The translations under genes were made by a program, and so were the position numbers. The notes under the pieces are model-generated. The model was not told the DNA's origin, ran no database searches, and worked only from the letters and a program-made list of their open reading frames with translations. Source: an uncultured Lachnospiraceae bacterium (lineage in GTDB: Bacteria > Bacillota > Clostridia > Lachnospirales > Lachnospiraceae). Taken from it: a DNA stretch of 8,543 bases. Shown here in pieces: positions 7,091 through 8,543 of the stretch (within the stretch, counting starts at the first letter, position 1; every line of letters begins with the position of its first letter). The stretch lies in contig CAQGLR010000074.1 of the NCBI GenBank assembly GCA_948794795.1, positions 1 to 8,543 of the forward strand, written 5' to 3'.

Positions 7091-7119
7091 ATTATAGTCG
7101 GATATTCGGCAATATCCAA
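7091..7119 (-). promoter_or_regulatory. promoter of the interrupted small gene
   Basis: On the minus strand: TTGGAT (7119-7114), a 17-bp spacer, then a perfect TATAAT (7096-7091). The -35 is weak (TTG only) but the spacing is ideal. The leader to the ATG at 7057 is about 25-28 nt and contains the AGGAGG site. The operator-like dyad at 7100-7117 fills most of the spacer and overlaps the -35. Confidence 0.65.
7100..7117. promoter_or_regulatory. operator-like perfect dyad between divergent genes
   Basis: GGATATT-CGGC-AATATCC: perfect 7-bp arms with a 4-bp centre. It lies across the spacer and part of the -35 of the leftward promoter, and upstream of the intact Cro/C1 regulator (ATG at 7165). 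A dimeric Cro/C1 protein bound here would shut off the small gene and could also affect its own gene. Assignment to this regulator is by position only. Confidence 0.6.
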
Positions 7120-7164
7120 TAAAAAATTTACACCTATACTAAATACAAAAAAAGTGTAGATAAT

Positions 7165-7377
7165 ATGTTTGATTACAACCCGTTATGGAAAAATTTAAAA
7201 GCAAAAGGAATAACACAGTACCAGCTTATTAACAGGTATAATTTTTCAACAGGAACACTTGATGCACTCAGAAAAAACAAAAGTGTGACTGTAAATACAA
7301 TTGAAACCCTGTGTTTACTGCTGGACTGCACCCCTAACAATATTTTAAAAGTATTGAAACAAAAACAATATTCATAA
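7165..7377 (+). CDS. small Cro/C1-type (XRE, YozG-like) transcriptional regulator
   Basis: A 70-aa protein that is essentially one helix-turn-helix DNA-binding domain. The N-terminus, with YNPLW (residues 4-8), is typical of the short YozG-like group. The helix-turn-helix covers about residues 16-37: TQYQLINR as the second helix and STGTLDALR as the recognition helix. The core LCLLLDC (49-55) follows, and a short basic tail ends the protein. It has no ligand or dimer domain of its own. The ATG has no clear SD (only AAAGTG upstream). A possible -10, TATACT, lies at 7135-7140 without a good -35. It is divergent from the interrupted small gene across a perfect dyad, the usual layout of an autoregulated repressor and its target. 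A degraded relative lies at 6564-6757. Family is sure; the targets are inferred. Confidence 0.85.
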   Translation: MFDYNPLWKNLKAKGITQYQLINRYNFSTGTLDALRKNKSVTVNTIETLCLLLDCTPNNILKVLKQKQYS

Positions 7378-7445
7378 ATTTTATTTTACTTCTGTCTTTT
7401 GTTTACTAAAAACCTGTAAAGGCTATCCAATATTTTTAAACATGT

Positions 7446-7491
7446 AAAAAGTGCATGGAACGTATAACCTAGCTGGTTATATTCCATGCAC
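7446..7491 (-). terminator. rho-independent terminator of the Rpn-family gene
   Basis: In minus-strand RNA, GUGCAUGGAA (from 7491) plus UAUAACC pairs with GGUUAUA plus UUCCAUGCAC, ending at 7451. The stem has 17 pairs, one 2-nt CG bulge on the 3' side and a 5-nt AGCUA loop, and is followed at once by five U (7450-7446). It starts 30 bp after the Rpn stop codon. A smaller hairpin, CAGACC/GGTCTG (7492-7497 and 7509-7514), lies between the stop codon and the terminator. The plus strand lacks a T-run after the stem, so it should act mainly leftward. Confidence 0.85.
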
Positions 7492-7521
7492 CAGACCTGG
7501 TACTATATGGTCTGTAGACTT

Positions 7522-7740
7522 TTACACCTGCTGCATAAATTCCTTTTCTATTTCTGTTATATCATCATCTTTTAATTCTGGAATAATATCCCTTATCTCA
7601 TCAACTGAACATTTTCCTGCTTTTAAAAATTTTACAGCTGTTTCTATAGCTGTTTCTTTCCTTGTCCTTTTTTCTGCTTCCTTTACTTCACTTTTAACAT
7701 AAGTATCAAATACTTCTTCCTGGTCAAATAATGCCATCAT
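7522..7740 (-). CDS. possible intragenic 72-aa C-terminal product of the Rpn-family gene
   Basis: Inside the Rpn gene and in its frame, the sequence AAAAGGAGGT (minus strand 7760-7751) forms a near-perfect Shine-Dalgarno. It is followed, 11 nt after AGGAGG, by the tandem ATGATG at 7740-7735 (residues M215 and M216 of the full protein). Initiation there would give 72 residues starting MMALFDQEEV, without the nuclease core. Known: E. coli Rpn genes make a small C-terminal protein from an internal start that inhibits the full-length nuclease. Here the idea rests on position and SD strength. The spacer is longer than ideal, and the SD encodes residues (KEV) that may simply be conserved for the protein's sake. 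Confidence 0.35.
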   Translation of the reverse strand: MMALFDQEEVFDTYVKSEVKEAEKRTRKETAIETAVKFLKAGKCSVDEIRDIIPELKDDDITEIEKEFMQQV

Positions 7741-8382
7741 AATACCAATAACCTCCTTTTCCCTGCTTTCAAGGTATTCTTTAAGCAGGTTTTCATTTTT
7801 GCATATACGGATTGTTTCAATGACTGCTTTCTTAGTCCTGCCATGTTCTTTTACCTGCCCGTTATACACCTTTGTAAATTTTATATACTGTTCCAGTATA
7901 TCATTCCCCTTGCTGCCATAAATTACTTTTGCCTTTAATTCAATGTTTGTATTTTTCCCGCCAAAATATTCTTCTGAAAGTGATATGTATTCCTGCCGTT
8001 TTTTCCTGTCCCCTGTATAAACCACATACAGTTCAGGTTCTGGCATTACAGCCTTTTTGCTGCCATACAGGTTTGTGCTGTTCCCTTTGAAATATTCATG
8101 GTATGTCTGTGCCAGGTATATAAACATCCTTATAATGACATTAACACTCCATGTGGACTGTGCCTCCAACATTAATATTAACCTGCCCCCGGCTGTAAAA
8201 CACAGGTCATTATATATTCCATTGGTAAATACATGGTTTATTGTGACATTTTCAAGCCCCGCCTCTGTCATCCCGGCATCTTCCGGGTGGAGTGCCTGGT
8301 ACAGCTGCAACAGGTATTTCTTAATCCTGAACAGGTTACAGAAAATACTGTCCTTTACATTGCCTTTAACTTTTTCCTGCAT
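7522..8382 (-). CDS. Rpn-family PD-(D/E)XK nuclease (putative transposase/recombination-promoting nuclease)
   Basis: A 286-aa protein of the PDDEXK_2/Rpn group, predicted DNA endonuclease of the restriction-enzyme fold. The likely active site is D59 (in YNDLCFT) and E73-x-Q75 (in LMLEAQST), the D...ExQ variant of the motif. D11 near the N-terminus may also take part. The helical stretch VIIRMFIYLAQTYHEYF (82-98) is typical of the family. The part after about residue 205 is charged and helical and may oligomerise. Such proteins are often labelled transposases, but no inverted repeats bound this gene. In E. coli relatives are toxic nucleases with roles in recombination and phage defence. The ATG at 8382 has AAAGGA with a spacer of about 10 nt. 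The gene is monocistronic, with its own promoter (8421-8449) and terminator (7446-7491). It seems intact, if slightly short. Confidence 0.85.
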   Translation of the reverse strand: MQEKVKGNVKDSIFCNLFRIKKYLLQLYQALHPEDAGMTEAGLENVTINHVFTNGIYNDLCFTAGGRLILMLEAQSTWSVNVIIRMFIYLAQTYHEYFKGNSTNLYGSKKAVMPEPELYVVYTGDRKKRQEYISLSEEYFGGKNTNIELKAKVIYGSKGNDILEQYIKFTKVYNGQVKEHGRTKKAVIETIRICKNENLLKEYLESREKEVIGIMMALFDQEEVFDTYVKSEVKEAEKRTRKETAIETAVKFLKAGKCSVDEIRDIIPELKDDDITEIEKEFMQQV

Positions 8383-8420
8383 TATGCTTTTTCCTTTCTG
8401 TTTTGTAATGTCCTGTCCCT

Positions 8421-8449
8421 ATTATATAAAAAAACTGCATTTTATTCAA
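8421..8449 (-). promoter_or_regulatory. sigma-A-type promoter of the Rpn-family gene
   Basis: On the minus strand: TTGAAT (8449-8444), a 17-bp spacer, then a perfect TATAAT (8426-8421). The spacer contains a run of seven T next to the -10. Transcription should start near 8414, giving a leader of about 30 nt with the SD just before the ATG at 8382. Confidence 0.8.
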
Positions 8450-8508
8450 GGATTACCCAGTATTATCGATAGTATAACTTTACCTGGGGTTACTGTTCAC
8501 AGGTCAGC

Positions 8509-8537
8509 TTGACATGAAGAAACCGATGGTTTAGACT
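8509..8537 (+). promoter_or_regulatory. possible rightward promoter at the window edge
   Basis: A perfect TTGACA at 8509-8514 is followed after 17 bp by TAGACT (8532-8537), four of six to the -10 consensus. It would drive a gene beyond the right end, divergent from the Rpn gene. The stretch 8450-8508 otherwise shows only short dyads (ACCTG/CAGGT at 8482-8486 and 8500-8504). Confidence 0.3.
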
Positions 8538-8543
8538 ATTAAC

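Noticed and set aside
7446..7514. Long hairpin region as a structured ncRNA or tRNA-like gene
   Set aside because: The stem directly precedes a T-run on the minus strand just after the Rpn stop codon, which is explained by termination; no tRNA arms fit.
7522..8382. Rpn-family gene as a transposase carrying an insertion sequence
   Set aside because: No terminal inverted repeats or target duplication were found around it, and it has a stand-alone promoter and terminator.
8461..8476. Imperfect dyad around ATCGAT as a recombination (att) core
   Set aside because: Short, imperfect, with no second copy in the window and no integrase nearby.
8057..8512. Plus-strand open frames over the Rpn gene 5' end (8057-8512, 8233-8472)
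   Set aside because: Antisense shadows of a gene with clear motifs, promoter and SD; no SD of their own.

Overview
The window looks like accessory DNA of a low-GC Gram-positive gut bacterium, most likely a member of Lachnospiraceae or a related Clostridia family. The reasons are strong AGGAGG-type ribosome binding sites, AT-rich spacers, a MobC-relaxase pair of Firmicutes type, a surface protein joining GLUG repeats, Ig-like domains, a Pro/Ser/Thr linker and BspA-like leucine-rich repeats, a small YozG-like Cro/C1 regulator, and an Rpn/PDDEXK-family nuclease. The assignment rests on recognised protein types, not on a search.

Layout, left to right. (1) 1-1818, rightward: a short leader with a possible oriT, then mobC and a MOBP-type relaxase in overlapping frames. 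This is the mobilisation module of an integrative or plasmid element whose other parts lie outside the window. (2) 1819-2150: a convergent gap holding a terminator-like inverted repeat and a complete 182-bp non-autonomous insertion element (1959-2140). The element has imperfect IS256-like ends and a perfect 8-bp target duplication, TAGTTAAA. It sits exactly at the stop codon of the next gene. (3) 2144-6406, leftward: a 1420-aa secreted, multidomain surface protein with its own good promoter at 6459-6487. (4) 6488-7164: a decayed regulatory region. It contains a frameshifted second copy of the Cro/C1 regulator (6564-6757) and, facing it, a small gene cut by an in-frame TAG (6770-7057). The small gene's promoter is covered by a perfect 7-4-7 operator-like dyad. 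(5) 7165-7377: the intact 70-aa Cro/C1 regulator, divergent from the interrupted small gene. (6) 7446-8449, leftward: an Rpn/PDDEXK nuclease gene with a clear promoter and a strong terminator. Inside it a near-perfect Shine-Dalgarno precedes an in-frame ATG pair and could yield a separate 72-aa C-terminal product.

Working model (inference): a mobilisation module lies beside a cargo zone of a surface adhesin-like gene, two duplicated regulator/target pairs (one regulator and one target now broken) and a nuclease that may belong to the Rpn toxin/anti-phage family. The best leads are the insertion element at the surface-gene stop codon, the paired regulator decay with matching dyads, and the possible intragenic product of the Rpn gene.
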